A DNA stretch of 61,867 nt from JBOGCH01 sp051656645 (GCA_051656645.1 JBOGCH010000014.1:1-61867), one strand, 5' to 3'; counted from the first letter of the stretch, positions 42,057 through 52,341 are shown. Numbers and translations: made by a program. Notes: a model not told the origin generated them from the sequence alone.

Positions 42057-43598
42057 TTATTTACTATTTCTCCAATCCATATCAACAACTTTCACCAGAC
42101 CATCCCAGTAGCATTTCTCATCAGCTTTAATTTGGAAGGTATTATGATCACTATCAATAATATATTTTTGCAACATTCCACGTTTCTCGTCATTATATGT
42201 GGCAATATAAAACTCCCTATAGGTAGTATTAGTTTCTATATCGAACTTCATAAAGGTTATCTCATCTTCCATTTCTATAGAATATACTTTCTCATAACCG
42301 GGATTATAATCGTAAGCATAAAGCGTTTTTCCGATACTAAATAGCATTAGTGTACGATTGGAAGAAAACATTATATTTTTTGCATGAGGCAATAATGCAT
42401 TTACTTCAGAGCTCATAACATAATTACCCTTTTTTGATCCAGAAGCATAAAACTTATACACAAAATAATTATTATCGGCATCCTTCATTAGCGCAAAGGA
42501 ATTTCCATAGGATGCATTACCATCTGTATTCATTGTGTTAGCTCCCATTACCAATGTTCTGTTTGTTTGATTCCACGGAAAAATATCTCCAGCATTGTCT
42601 TTGAGTACTGTTCCATTTTCAGAGAACATACTATAACTTACAAATCGTTGGTTATCTACATCGTAAATTAAATAACTATTAAAATTACCTATTGTTGAAA
42701 AAATATAAGGATATGCCTCAAAAAATTCAGTTGATAAGGATGTATATCTATTCAACGGATTCTTGTAATACTCTCCTTCAAATAATTTCACGGCAAAGAG
42801 GTGTCCCGTATTCGTTACAACCGCACGAGCCATATTACCAGTACCAGTATTTGTTTTAGTTGCCATATCATAAGGGAGCATGTTTGATGGCAAATCAAAA
42901 CTTGTATATAGAATTGAGTTAAACGTATTATTGATATCACCTTCGTAAGAATCCTGGTCAATGTAGTACGACCCGTCTTCAGTTGTAATCCATAGTTTTC
43001 TCCACGCATCAAATTGCGATCGTCCATCGCCAGACCACATAACTCTTAAAGGTCTCTTTAACGTTGGTAAACCCGAGTTTTTTAACAGATCCTTTGCCAC
43101 GAGCGTATCTAGCGATAATACAATCATATCCAATGCTGCATTTCCCTCTTTATCCTCACCCAATAGATAATATCCACGCCCTTGAGCCGTGTTTACAGTA
43201 AAATATTCCGTCTTCATCCACTGCACACCCGTTTCCTTATCCAGAACTTTAAAGTACAATTTATAATTCTCTGGTTGCAAAGCCACGTGGTATGCCAGGT
43301 TACGCTCTGTTGAGAGCAGGTACTTGGGAGGATTAGTTGAATAATTATTTAATTCTACTTTCCATTCGTACGAATAACGGTCAGGATTCTTCGTTTCGTC
43401 CAACGTAAAATTAAGTACAGGTGTTATTTTAAGAGTATCAATCATAAAACGAAGATTGCTCTGCATTGTATCGAACTCAATTCCTATCTCGTTGATATCT
43501 TTATATTCATATGATCCCAAATCACTATAACACCCCACTATAGCTATAAAGGAAAGTTGCATTAAGAGAAGATATAATTTATTTTTCATATACTTCAT
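42057..43598 (-). CDS. PKD-like family surface lipoprotein
   Basis: 513-residue lipoprotein, lipobox FIAIVGC near residue 23. The start of the mature part (YSDLGSYEYKDINEIGIEF) and two following beta-sandwich stretches match the Bacteroidales PKD-like lipoproteins that accompany SusCD pairs. The second half contains propeller-like repeats (FAVKLFEGEY, FALMKDADNNYFVYKFY, LMLFSIGKTLYAYDY). It is probably on the cell surface as a substrate-binding accessory. The ATG three codons in is an alternative start. Confidence 0.8.
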   Translation of the reverse strand: MKYMKNKLYLLLMQLSFIAIVGCYSDLGSYEYKDINEIGIEFDTMQSNLRFMIDTLKITPVLNFTLDETKNPDRYSYEWKVELNNYSTNPPKYLLSTERNLAYHVALQPENYKLYFKVLDKETGVQWMKTEYFTVNTAQGRGYYLLGEDKEGNAALDMIVLSLDTLVAKDLLKNSGLPTLKRPLRVMWSGDGRSQFDAWRKLWITTEDGSYYIDQDSYEGDINNTFNSILYTSFDLPSNMLPYDMATKTNTGTGNMARAVVTNTGHLFAVKLFEGEYYKNPLNRYTSLSTEFFEAYPYIFSTIGNFNSYLIYDVDNQRFVSYSMFSENGTVLKDNAGDIFPWNQTNRTLVMGANTMNTDGNASYGNSFALMKDADNNYFVYKFYASGSKKGNYVMSSEVNALLPHAKNIMFSSNRTLMLFSIGKTLYAYDYNPGYEKVYSIEMEDEITFMKFDIETNTTYREFYIATYNDEKRGMLQKYIIDSDHNTFQIKADEKCYWDGLVKVVDMDWRNSK

Positions 43599-43619
43599 TT
43601 TTAAATTTATAAGACTTTA

Positions 43620-44477
43620 CTAATTTTCCGGGATCCAAGGTACTCCCACGTAAGACTTCCATGATACACCTGTCACCCACATTAAACGTCCATCTTCTTC
43701 CAAGATAGGTTTACCTTCATCATAGAATTTTTGTAATTCGCGCGCAATAACCTCAGCAATCACTTCTTGCCTTGCATCAGGCATACTTTCGGTTGTTGCA
43801 AAATCATCATAGGTAAGTTTCATTTTCTCACACATAAACCTAAATTTCTTCTCGCTATATACTCCAAACAGACCAGATTCTAATGCTCCCGGTTGCTCAT
43901 TGACGCCCCCTTTCCATCTAGGAGGTTTAGAAAGGAAATCCGAAAGTTTAATGGAATGTTTACAAGCATCAAATTTCTTAATTCCTGTTGGTGCATACAT
44001 ATCAGAAAGCGTTTCCCAGATATTGAAACTGGTACTAAAATCAGAAGACTCTTTCAATACAAATTGGATTGTTTTTTCCTCGTTTGCAATTTCCTTTGTC
44101 CTATACAATGTTACTTCGAAGTCTGTAGAATAATCGCCAGCTTTTACTACTTGTTGAGGATTATAATCAAAATCATAACCTTGTAAGGCAGTAGTACTAT
44201 CCGCAACTATATCTATTTCAAAATAACGATCATAATCTTTTATTCTTCCTGTAGTTCGAATCTGAAGTTTAGCTATCGTAGTATCACCAGCGATAGAAAT
44301 GAACTTCACAGAACTATAAGGCCATATTGGACGTCGAGAAGGTGTAATATTCTCTGCACCGTACTGTACGTAAAAGTATATATTCTCTAATCCGTCATAA
44401 TCCTTTGTCTCATTTTCACAGCTCGTTAATCCACTAATAAGAAACAGAAGAGTAGATATCATTAATATTTTTTTCAT
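43620..44477 (-). CDS. DUF4843 lipoprotein
   Basis: 285-residue lipoprotein with lipobox ISGLTSC. Mature sequence begins ENETKDYDGLENIYFYVQY, typical of DUF4843, followed by a Calx-beta-like middle (TTALQGYDFDYNPQQVVKAG) and a helical C-terminal part with several Trp (about 190-285). It lies 33 bp downstream of SusD and 21 bp upstream of the PKD-like gene. In this operon type it is an outer-membrane accessory of unknown function. Confidence 0.87.
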   Translation of the reverse strand: MKKILMISTLLFLISGLTSCENETKDYDGLENIYFYVQYGAENITPSRRPIWPYSSVKFISIAGDTTIAKLQIRTTGRIKDYDRYFEIDIVADSTTALQGYDFDYNPQQVVKAGDYSTDFEVTLYRTKEIANEEKTIQFVLKESSDFSTSFNIWETLSDMYAPTGIKKFDACKHSIKLSDFLSKPPRWKGGVNEQPGALESGLFGVYSEKKFRFMCEKMKLTYDDFATTESMPDARQEVIAEVIARELQKFYDEGKPILEEDGRLMWVTGVSWKSYVGVPWIPEN

Positions 44478-44510
44478 TTCATCATGTTTTAATGTAAATA
44501 AGTATAACTC

Positions 44511-45980
44511 CTATCTTTGGTCAGTTTCTGATTTAGGAATAGGAAACACATAATTATTTAAATCCATATTCATTGTTTTATCGGTTGTTTTGGCATCAGG
44601 GATGTTAGTCAATGCAAGACGTTTAAAATAATAGAACATCTGTCCCTCACCTATCAATTCTCGACAAAACTCTGCTTGAATATGTTTTTGTTTTTCTACT
44701 TCAGACTCTCCATTTAAATTCCGCGCCGTACGGGCAAATCGGACTGGATTAATATATTCACTATATGCTTTAGAAATATCTGTTGTGCATTCTGCTGCAA
44801 TTAAATAAAGTTCGCTTATACGCAGTAGTGGTATTACAGCATTGGAGAAACCTCGAAAGTATGTATCGGTGGATTGCTTTGTTCTATACTTTAGTAATGA
44901 TATTCTGTTTTGTCCTTCAATAATATTTTCGCCCCACTGTTTGTAGCGCTCATCATTTAAATCATCATACATGGATTTAACCCTTCCTGAAGCAATACTT
45001 TCTCCCGCAGGACGTAAACTCGCAGTAATGCCAACACTATATTCAAATTGAGAATTAAAAATAGATGCACGTGTAGAATTATAACATCCAAAAATAACCT
45101 CGGGAAAAAACATTAAATCTTCACTGCCTTGGATATAATCACTACTTACAAATTTAAATAGTCCACTTTCCTTATTATTTGTATTTTGAATTACCAATTC
45201 GGCATGTTTTAGAGCATTTATTTTATCATTACTCCATAGATAAGCACGAGCCAACAATCCATTAACAGCATAATAATTCATACGAAACTGACGATTATTT
45301 AACCATACCTCATCACTATTAACTGAATTCTGCGTTACAACAGGATCAACTAGCTGAAGTAATTCGCTAGCTTCTTGAAGATCCTTTATCGCTAATTCCA
45401 AGATTGACTGCGCAGTAAGAAATGGTTGAATTTCCTTTTTACTTGAGGTCATATAAGGAATACACTCCGACACTTTTGTGTCCTCACTCCAAAGTGGACC
45501 AAACATTCGTAACAAATCAAAATGGAACATTGCTCTTAATGCCAACGCTTCACCTTTAATTAGACGATAATTATTAATACTTAGGATATCGGTTTGTTTA
45601 TCACAGTTTTCTAATAACAAGTTTGTATTTGCTATTAAAAAATACATTTTTGTCCATATTTCGCCCAATTTACGTTCTAAATCTGCATGCGTATAATTAT
45701 ATCCCAATGCTGGGAGCTGCGAATGAGTTTCAATATTGCAGTTATAATATTGTCCCATTACATCCATCATTCCGTTTGTCAAATTATGACCATACAATGT
45801 TCCGCTATTCATTTCCGAATAAAGGCCATTTAAACCGGTTTTAAATCCTGACAAATCTGAAAATAATTGCTCCTCTGTTACCCTATCAGAAGGTTGGACA
45901 TCCAACCATGAGTTACATGAAGTAAAACCAAATGATAAAAAGAGCAAGATGCCTATTATAAATTTAAATCTGTTTTTCAT
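44511..45980 (-). CDS. SusD/RagB-family nutrient-binding lipoprotein
   Basis: 489-residue surface lipoprotein that forms the lid of the SusC transporter. Signal and lipobox FGFTSC; mature start NSWLDVQPSDRVTEEQLFSDLSGFKTGLNGLY is the SusD-like N-terminal domain. The TPR-like core includes EALALRAMFHFDLLRMFGP, and the C terminus ends in the typical NYVFPIPKSE. It is directly downstream of SusC (18 bp). Substrate is not readable; protein or peptide ligands are as likely as glycans, since no glycoside hydrolase is nearby. Confidence 0.94.
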   Translation of the reverse strand: MKNRFKFIIGILLFLSFGFTSCNSWLDVQPSDRVTEEQLFSDLSGFKTGLNGLYSEMNSGTLYGHNLTNGMMDVMGQYYNCNIETHSQLPALGYNYTHADLERKLGEIWTKMYFLIANTNLLLENCDKQTDILSINNYRLIKGEALALRAMFHFDLLRMFGPLWSEDTKVSECIPYMTSSKKEIQPFLTAQSILELAIKDLQEASELLQLVDPVVTQNSVNSDEVWLNNRQFRMNYYAVNGLLARAYLWSNDKINALKHAELVIQNTNNKESGLFKFVSSDYIQGSEDLMFFPEVIFGCYNSTRASIFNSQFEYSVGITASLRPAGESIASGRVKSMYDDLNDERYKQWGENIIEGQNRISLLKYRTKQSTDTYFRGFSNAVIPLLRISELYLIAAECTTDISKAYSEYINPVRFARTARNLNGESEVEKQKHIQAEFCRELIGEGQMFYYFKRLALTNIPDAKTTDKTMNMDLNNYVFPIPKSETDQR

Positions 45981-45998
45981 ACTCTATACAAATTACAA

Positions 45999-48900
45999 TT
46001 AAAAACGTAGATCTAGTGAGAAAGAAATAGATCGAGCAAAAGGATATTCAATACCGCGTTCATCCTTTACTGTCGAAATACGGAAAATATCGTTCATAAA
46101 CCCACTAATTTTTGCAGATGACATTCCTACTCGACTAAGCCATTTTGCACGTGTTTCATATCCTAACGAAATAGATTCCCCACTTAGCGTATTTTCATCC
46201 GTAACAAAACGTGAAGAAATTGGAGTTGATTCCGTTAGACTTATTCCTTTATATTTTGCTATATCTCCTGGATTCTTCCATCTATCGTGCAATGCTCTCT
46301 TATCTTGATTGTATCTTACATTAGCTGACCCTACATTTTCGACTTTATTGTAGAGAGTATTTAGGAAAATTTGCCCACCTAAACGATAGCGCAAATTAAA
46401 TGACGCAGAGAAACCTTTATAATACAAATTAGTACCAACAACCCCTTCAACTTTAGGTTGCGAGTTGCCAACCACAACTTCATCCTCAACATTGTGAGTA
46501 AATGTATGGGTACCATCTTTACGAATAAAGATTTCACGTCCGGATATTGGGTCAATACCAGCAGAACGCACAGCCCATAAATCAGACTGACTTCCTCCAT
46601 CATAATAACGAGATAAACTTGCCCCTCTGCTTTGTTGATTTAATTTTTCTAATTGTTTCCCTAATTTTTTATATTCATAATTCAAATGGCGGGCATTAGC
46701 GTTTATGCCCCAAGTCAATTCATGTTTCTTAATTGGATAGAGATTTAAACTAGCAGTATAACCCTTTGTTATCTGTTTTCCCATATTAACAGCTGTTTGT
46801 GTAGCCCCAAGGGATGGTGGCAAAGCTAAATACACTAAAAGTGGGTCAGTATCCTTGATAAAATAATCGAATGATACTTTTACTCTATTATCAGCAAAAC
46901 CTATATCTATACCAAAGTTCTGATCAATTGTTCTTTGCCACTCTAAGTTATTGTTACCCCATGTATTTACAAGGGCTGCTATTCCAAAAGGATTAGGATA
47001 AGAAGATGTAAAATTATAAATATTCATTGCAATATATGCGTCAAAATTCTGATTACCTGGGTTACCCATTGAGTAACGTAATTTTAACATATCTATCCAC
47101 GATGCATTTTGTTTTATAAAGGTTTCGTTATGTATATTCCATCCTAAACCAAATGCCCAAGTAGTTTTAAAACGTTCTGTTGTTCCAAATAACGAAGTCC
47201 CGTCACGGCGGAAACTAACATCTGCCAAATAACGATTATTATATGAATAACCGGCATTGAAGTAATAATCCATTGATCGCTTCTCTGTATCGGAATAAGA
47301 AGGCTTTCCTCCTTCAGGGTATCCTTGAGAAAATGCGGGATTAGTAAAACGCTCATCCGTATAACCTCTCGCAGTAAAACCACTCATTCTTGTATTAGAG
47401 CTTTGCATACGTAAGCCAGCAACAGCATTCAGCATATGGACATCTCTAAATGTTTTACCATAAGTTAAACTAGCATCCGCATCGTAGCTCAATATATTTG
47501 TATGTGTCTCTGAATACGTTCCTTTCTCCTCATCTTTTAATTCATAAAATGTATTTGCTTTTGGCGATTTAAAGTCCTCTCCTTTTGTTGTACCCTTAGT
47601 TATACTAAAACGACCACGCGCTTTTAAATCTGTTAAAACACTCCATTCAATTGAGGTATTATTACGGAAATTGAAATTATCACTTTTCTTAAATGTATTT
47701 AGGCTACTTTCATACAACGGGTTATAAATATTATATCCCGCATATTTTTCTATAACTTGCACTACTTCTCCATCCTTATCATGTTTTCGCACATATGGAT
47801 TTGATCTTGAAAAATCGGAAAATGCTACTTTTTCATGATTCTGCTTTGTATAATCAATATTCGTTGCATTACTAAATGAAAATTTTGCTGTACGATAAGT
47901 TAACTGAAAATTTCCATTCAGAATCTCTCTGTCCGACCCCTTCATCACTCCAGCTGTATTTCCGTAATTGATACCTAATCCATAACGCACCTTCGCATCT
48001 CCACCTTCAATGAAAAGATTATGTCTGTGACTAGTAGCAAACCGTAGAGGTTCATTCATCCAATAAGTATCTACTCCTCTTCGAACTTCTGCTAATCGAC
48101 TAAAGTAAGTTGTTTGACTTAATTCATCGTAGATATTTCCATTATCATCAAGCCTTCCATAAAAGCCAGCAAGCTTTTCAAATTCCAGCTTTTCTTCAGA
48201 ATTCATTAAGTTGTAATCAGAGAGATCTGCGAACGTAAATCCAAAATTACCAGAATAATTAAGCCTTAGACGTCCCATTACTGGAGCTTTTGTCTCAACT
48301 ACAATCACACCATTGGCAGCCTTTGAACCGTATATTGCAGTTGCTGCAGCATCCTTCAATACAGTTATATTCTGAACACGATCCATACTTAGATCACTGA
48401 TAATGGCTAATGTTGACTCAAAACCATCAAGAATAAATAATGGCTGATTGGGATCTGTCCCATACTCTGAGGTAATTCCTATTACACTTGTCTTACCACG
48501 AACGTTCACGTCTGGCAATCTATTCGGATCTGATCCGTATAAATTGTTTTCGATGATGGCAAAAGACGGATCTAATGTCTTTAAACTTTGTAGAATATTA
48601 GAGTTTCCTATTTCTTTAAGCTCCTTGCTTGAATAAGTGTTTGAGGAACCTGTAAAACTCTCTTTCTTACGTTGGTAAATACCTGTAACGACCACCTCTT
48701 CCATTTCTGCTTGATCATCGTCAAGGATAAAGTGAATAGAAGTTTTATTACCAACAGTCATTTCCATATTTTTCATTCCTATGAACGAACAAACAAGTAT
48801 AGCATCTTTAGCCGGCACATTCAACTTAAAACTCCCATTCATATCTGTAACTGCCCCTAATGAAGTTCCTTTAATTAAGATTGTAGCTCCTGGCAGTAAA

Positions 48901-49328
48901 CTTCCGGCGTTATCTTTTACGGTACCTGTAATCTCTATTAGTTTAGTTACTTGCTCTTGCTGTTGAGGTTGAAATTGAGTACGACGAATAATAACGGCCT
49001 CTTTACTTTTAAGATATTCTAGATTAGTACCTTTAAGACATTTAGAAAGAATTGCATCAATAGGCGCATTCTGCTCATTTAAATTTATACCTTTTATGTT
49101 CGCAATGTCATCGTCACTGTACATAAATGTAAAATGAGTATTTTTCTTTAATTCCCAGATTACTTCTTCAAGAGTAGCGTTATTTTTACGAATAGATATT
49201 TGATCCACTATCTCACTAAATGCCGATAGAGGAAATACACAAAGCACTAGTACCCACAATAGTGCTTTTTTTGTCAAAAAATGAAAACAACTTGCATTCT
49301 TAAAACAATCATCTCGTTTTTTCTTCAT
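45999..49328 (-). CDS. SusC/RagA TonB-linked receptor with STN domain
   Basis: 1109 residues from the ATG at 49328, which begins the signal peptide (MKKKRDDCF..., cleaved near AFS); the frame is open to 49394 through a hairpin and that start is not preferred. Order: STN domain (about 42-108), carboxypeptidase-regulatory-like domain (about 125-205, ITGTVKDNAGSLLPGATI), TonB box region (EEVVVTGIY), plug with the SusC signature (QNITVLKDAAATAIYGSKAANGV) and barrel ending FSLDLRF. The STN domain signals to a FecR-type anti-sigma, which is encoded immediately upstream. Confidence 0.95.
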   Translation of the reverse strand: MKKKRDDCFKNASCFHFLTKKALLWVLVLCVFPLSAFSEIVDQISIRKNNATLEEVIWELKKNTHFTFMYSDDDIANIKGINLNEQNAPIDAILSKCLKGTNLEYLKSKEAVIIRRTQFQPQQQEQVTKLIEITGTVKDNAGSLLPGATILIKGTSLGAVTDMNGSFKLNVPAKDAILVCSFIGMKNMEMTVGNKTSIHFILDDDQAEMEEVVVTGIYQRKKESFTGSSNTYSSKELKEIGNSNILQSLKTLDPSFAIIENNLYGSDPNRLPDVNVRGKTSVIGITSEYGTDPNQPLFILDGFESTLAIISDLSMDRVQNITVLKDAAATAIYGSKAANGVIVVETKAPVMGRLRLNYSGNFGFTFADLSDYNLMNSEEKLEFEKLAGFYGRLDDNGNIYDELSQTTYFSRLAEVRRGVDTYWMNEPLRFATSHRHNLFIEGGDAKVRYGLGINYGNTAGVMKGSDREILNGNFQLTYRTAKFSFSNATNIDYTKQNHEKVAFSDFSRSNPYVRKHDKDGEVVQVIEKYAGYNIYNPLYESSLNTFKKSDNFNFRNNTSIEWSVLTDLKARGRFSITKGTTKGEDFKSPKANTFYELKDEEKGTYSETHTNILSYDADASLTYGKTFRDVHMLNAVAGLRMQSSNTRMSGFTARGYTDERFTNPAFSQGYPEGGKPSYSDTEKRSMDYYFNAGYSYNNRYLADVSFRRDGTSLFGTTERFKTTWAFGLGWNIHNETFIKQNASWIDMLKLRYSMGNPGNQNFDAYIAMNIYNFTSSYPNPFGIAALVNTWGNNNLEWQRTIDQNFGIDIGFADNRVKVSFDYFIKDTDPLLVYLALPPSLGATQTAVNMGKQITKGYTASLNLYPIKKHELTWGINANARHLNYEYKKLGKQLEKLNQQSRGASLSRYYDGGSQSDLWAVRSAGIDPISGREIFIRKDGTHTFTHNVEDEVVVGNSQPKVEGVVGTNLYYKGFSASFNLRYRLGGQIFLNTLYNKVENVGSANVRYNQDKRALHDRWKNPGDIAKYKGISLTESTPISSRFVTDENTLSGESISLGYETRAKWLSRVGMSSAKISGFMNDIFRISTVKDERGIEYPFARSISFSLDLRF

Positions 49329-49370
49329 AACTTTGGATAAATTTAGATTTATTAATACAGTCTTAGTTTG

Positions 49371-49402
49371 GAAACCGGTGTTGTTTGGTCGCACCCGGTT
49401 TC
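49371..49402. promoter_or_regulatory. Stem-loop in the FecR-SusC junction
   Basis: GAAACCGGTG (49371-49380) and CACCCGGTTTC (49392-49402) pair with one bulge around an 11-base loop. On the minus strand no T tract follows, so it is more likely an mRNA processing or partial attenuation element that raises SusC over FecR levels than a full terminator. Confidence 0.5.
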
Positions 49403-49404
49403 TT

Positions 49405-50547
49405 TTATTTTGCTCTTATTATTAGTACTTTATCATTTTGAGTTATCTCCACCTTTCCTATTGTTTTAAGGAACTCCAACACAACATCAACACTTTCATA
49501 ACGAGGAAGATTTCCGGAAAACTTAATTTGCTTCACATGCTCATGTGCCCAAAAAAGATCCAACTGATACCATCTAGCAATTGCAGTCATTACAGTCTCC
49601 AGTGTTTGAGATTTAAACACAAACATGCCTTCAACCCAACCGGTATATAGATCCGTATCCACATGTCTTATAATTTCTTTCTTAGTTTTCATATCCATAA
49701 CATATTGCATGTTAGGCTGTAGTTTCGTATTATTCACATTGACAGCACCCGAAATTAATGTTGTCGACACTTCATTTCCTGTTTTATAAGCATTTACATT
49801 AAACTTCGTGCCTGTAACTAATATCTCCATTGATGCACTATGCACAATAAATGGTTTATCAATACTAGAGCTCACATCAAAAAAGGCTTCCCCATCTAAA
49901 AAAACTTCACGTTTGTCTTTCTTGAAATTAACTGGATATCTAAGAATTGTTTCGCAATTAAGCCATACCTTTGTTCCATCAGACAATTGAACAAAATAAT
50001 CTGCTCCCGCTGGAGTTCGAAGTGTATGATACACTACCTCTGTTTCATTTATAATATCCTTAGAAGCAGTGTAACTCAATTCTTTATTTAAATTCGTTCC
50101 AACTATAATTCCTTGATTATTGACTATGTTTAATTGCTCCTTATCCGCACGTAATTTAGTTCCATCCTCCAATGTCAATTCAACTCCAATAGGATTGTAA
50201 TTATCGCCCACGTTAGACATATCTGTTCCGCCTTTTATGGCTACAAATACCATTATCATTATTACAACTACTGCAGCTGCTATGGAACATTGCGTTATAC
50301 GTCTTGCCACTCGTACATTGCTTTTATTACTACTCCTTCTCTTAAATTTTCTGTATTCAGCTGAAAGGTCAATTGTTTCCTCGTTAGTACATGCAAGCCA
50401 TGCCTCTCGTTGCAACATGACTTCATGAAATAAACGTTCATTGTCATCTTCTTTCAACCATACTTGAAACTCTTCCGATAACAAGAGTTCTGATGATTGT
50501 AAGTGACTAATTATAAAATCTAGTTTTTTGTGATCTATATTTATCAT
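49405..50547 (-). CDS. FecR-family anti-sigma factor
   Basis: 380-residue inner-membrane regulator. The N-terminal 80 residues are the cytoplasmic sigma-binding part (with LKEDDNERLFHEVMLQREAW), one membrane segment spans about 88-108 (SIAAAVVVIMIMVFVAI), then the periplasmic FecR domain (RTPAGADYFVQLSDGTKVWLN...FLDGEAFFDVSS...FIVHSASMEILVTGTKFNVNAY) and the C-terminal DUF4974-like domain. It should receive the SusC STN signal. No ECF sigma gene lies upstream, which is unusual. Confidence 0.95.
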   Translation of the reverse strand: MINIDHKKLDFIISHLQSSELLLSEEFQVWLKEDDNERLFHEVMLQREAWLACTNEETIDLSAEYRKFKRRSSNKSNVRVARRITQCSIAAAVVVIMIMVFVAIKGGTDMSNVGDNYNPIGVELTLEDGTKLRADKEQLNIVNNQGIIVGTNLNKELSYTASKDIINETEVVYHTLRTPAGADYFVQLSDGTKVWLNCETILRYPVNFKKDKREVFLDGEAFFDVSSSIDKPFIVHSASMEILVTGTKFNVNAYKTGNEVSTTLISGAVNVNNTKLQPNMQYVMDMKTKKEIIRHVDTDLYTGWVEGMFVFKSQTLETVMTAIARWYQLDLFWAHEHVKQIKFSGNLPRYESVDVVLEFLKTIGKVEITQNDKVLIIRAK

Positions 50548-50960
50548 TATCGTTTCACTTTTGTGATATTTATATATACTACACAGTTAAAATTAATAAA
50601 TGGGTGAGCCTATTTGAGTTTTTTTAATAAAAAAAATCATATTTCTAATAATAAGTAGAATAAACGCAAGAAATAATAACATACAAATAGATGTTCTACT
50701 ATCAATAATATTTCACACACCAACACATTTATAAGATTAAGAACAGCAGTCGCTCAACAACATATCATATTCAAAACTCGGACTATTAGACAATGAGTAT
50801 ATAGTAGATTAATATTATTAATGATACATATTAATTTATAATAATATTAAAACATCAAACCATGCACCACAAACTTCGTATATCACACTACTAAATGAAA
50901 TTAAATAATATAAATATTTAATCTCGTCTTGTAAATAATTTAAACTAAAACTAATATGGT
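50548..50960. other. Intergenic between divergent operons, no sigma gene
   Basis: 413 very AT-rich bases between the FecR and DUF4136 starts. All frames are broken; no ECF sigma gene or recognisable remnant is present. It must hold divergent promoters, but I could not assign boxes with confidence. Confidence 0.5.
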
Positions 50961-51620
50961 ATGAAACGATCACTACTTATTTTACTAATTGGCCTTGGTA
51001 GCTTTTTAATGTTTTCATGTTATCCAGATGATGCTAATAATGTTAGCGACTATGATGTTGCCATGACAAACTATGACAAAGGCTTTGATTTTAAATCCCT
51101 AAGCACTTTCGCAATTAATGACACAATTAAAATTATCTCCGATGGACGTACAGACACAAAAGTATCTATCGACACTGCTGGAATGATTCAATTTATCACT
51201 AAACAGTTTGAAAGTTTAGGATACACACTACAACCGGAATCGGCGAAAGCAGCAACTACTGCATCAACGGATAGTAAACCAACGTTCTTAGTTACTGTAT
51301 CAATTGTACAGGCTAAAAACTTTGCATACTATTATGACAACTGGGGTAATTACTGGAACAACTGGCTTGGTGGTTGGTTTGGCGGCCCTGGTTCATGGTA
51401 TCCATACTATTCTTGGTATCCAGTTGGCGTATATAGCTATCAAACAGGATCGCTTGTTATGGACATGATATCAACTGTAGAAAGAGCTGATAACAAAGTA
51501 AATATGTTGTGGACAGGTGTTGTTAATGGAATTTTGACTGGCGATACTTCATATGATACACAACGTTACGACACCGGTATCAAAAAATGTTTTGAGCAAT
51601 CACCGTATCTGAAAAAATAA
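50961..51620 (+). CDS. DUF4136 lipoprotein
   Basis: 219-residue lipoprotein with signal and lipobox FLMFSC. The mature start (YDVAMTNYDKGFDFKSLSTFAIND) is the DUF4136 pattern, and a Trp/Gly/Tyr-rich stretch (about 125-165, NYWNNWLGGWFGGPGSWYPYY) is striking. Probably attached to the inner leaflet of the outer membrane; function unknown. It precedes a barrel protein by 28 bp and the two are one operon ending at a terminator. Confidence 0.88.
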   Translation: MKRSLLILLIGLGSFLMFSCYPDDANNVSDYDVAMTNYDKGFDFKSLSTFAINDTIKIISDGRTDTKVSIDTAGMIQFITKQFESLGYTLQPESAKAATTASTDSKPTFLVTVSIVQAKNFAYYYDNWGNYWNNWLGGWFGGPGSWYPYYSWYPVGVYSYQTGSLVMDMISTVERADNKVNMLWTGVVNGILTGDTSYDTQRYDTGIKKCFEQSPYLKK

Positions 51621-51648
51621 TCACTAACTATAAATCAGTTTTTTAGTC

Positions 51649-52263
51649 ATGAAAAAATATATATTCATAACAATCGCACTCTTAACATTTTGTTTTTCCG
51701 CTAAAGCTCAAATGTTAAATGTTAACTACCAAATTGGCGTTCCTTTTAGTAAAACGCACGATTTTATTTCTAATGCAAGTTTCCGTGGAGCTGATATTGA
51801 GTACCACTCATTTCTAGGAAACAATATGAGTATTGGTTTAGCTCTAGGATGGAATGTTTACTACAAAAAATATGATAATAAAACTCAGGATTTTTTCTTA
51901 AATCACGAGGAGTATACTATCACAGGTAAACAATACAGATACATTAATACTGTACCATTACTATTAATTCCACGCTATTATTTCACTGATAATTCAGCAC
52001 TTTTCCGTCCATATTTAGGCGTAGGTGTTGGAACTTGTTGGAGTGAATATAAACTGGAGGTTGGCCAATATTCTTCTAGAACATCCAGATGGGAGTTCCA
52101 AGTATCACCGGAGATTGGCACATTAATTCATATCAACGACCAGATGGCTGTTAACTTAGGAGCAAGATATAATTTCGCAACTAAGGCTGCTAACGGACGT
52201 GTTCCTCAAATGTCTACTCTAATGTTTAATATTGGTATTTGTTTTATTGGTTCTAACTACTAA
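51649..52263 (+). CDS. Outer-membrane beta-barrel protein (OprF/OmpA-barrel-like)
   Basis: 204-residue protein with a signal peptide (cleaved after AKA). Strand pattern, the PYLGVGVGTCWSEYK segment and the terminal NIGICFIGSNY suggest an 8- to 10-strand barrel. One Cys pair (in VGTCW and IGICF) is unusual for such proteins. Second gene of the DUF4136 operon. No specific function can be read. Confidence 0.82.
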   Translation: MKKYIFITIALLTFCFSAKAQMLNVNYQIGVPFSKTHDFISNASFRGADIEYHSFLGNNMSIGLALGWNVYYKKYDNKTQDFFLNHEEYTITGKQYRYINTVPLLLIPRYYFTDNSALFRPYLGVGVGTCWSEYKLEVGQYSSRTSRWEFQVSPEIGTLIHINDQMAVNLGARYNFATKAANGRVPQMSTLMFNIGICFIGSNY

Positions 52264-52285
52264 GAATAGATAAATAGATACAACA

Positions 52286-52325
52286 AAATATGCCCTCACA
52301 AGTTATACTTTGTGAGGGCATATTT
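52286..52325. terminator. Bidirectional stem-loop between convergent genes
   Basis: 16-bp perfect arms (52286-52301, 52310-52325; AAATATGCCCTCACAA and complement) around an 8-base loop, between the barrel gene stop and the TldE-like gene stop. Confidence 0.8.
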
Positions 52326-52341
52326 ATTATGATATGTATTA

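Noticed and set aside
49329..49394. Upstream start for SusC
   Set aside because: The extra residues precede a complete signal peptide and would be encoded through a stem-loop.
50548..50960. ECF sigma gene upstream of FecR
   Set aside because: No open frame of adequate length or sigma-like motif on either strand.
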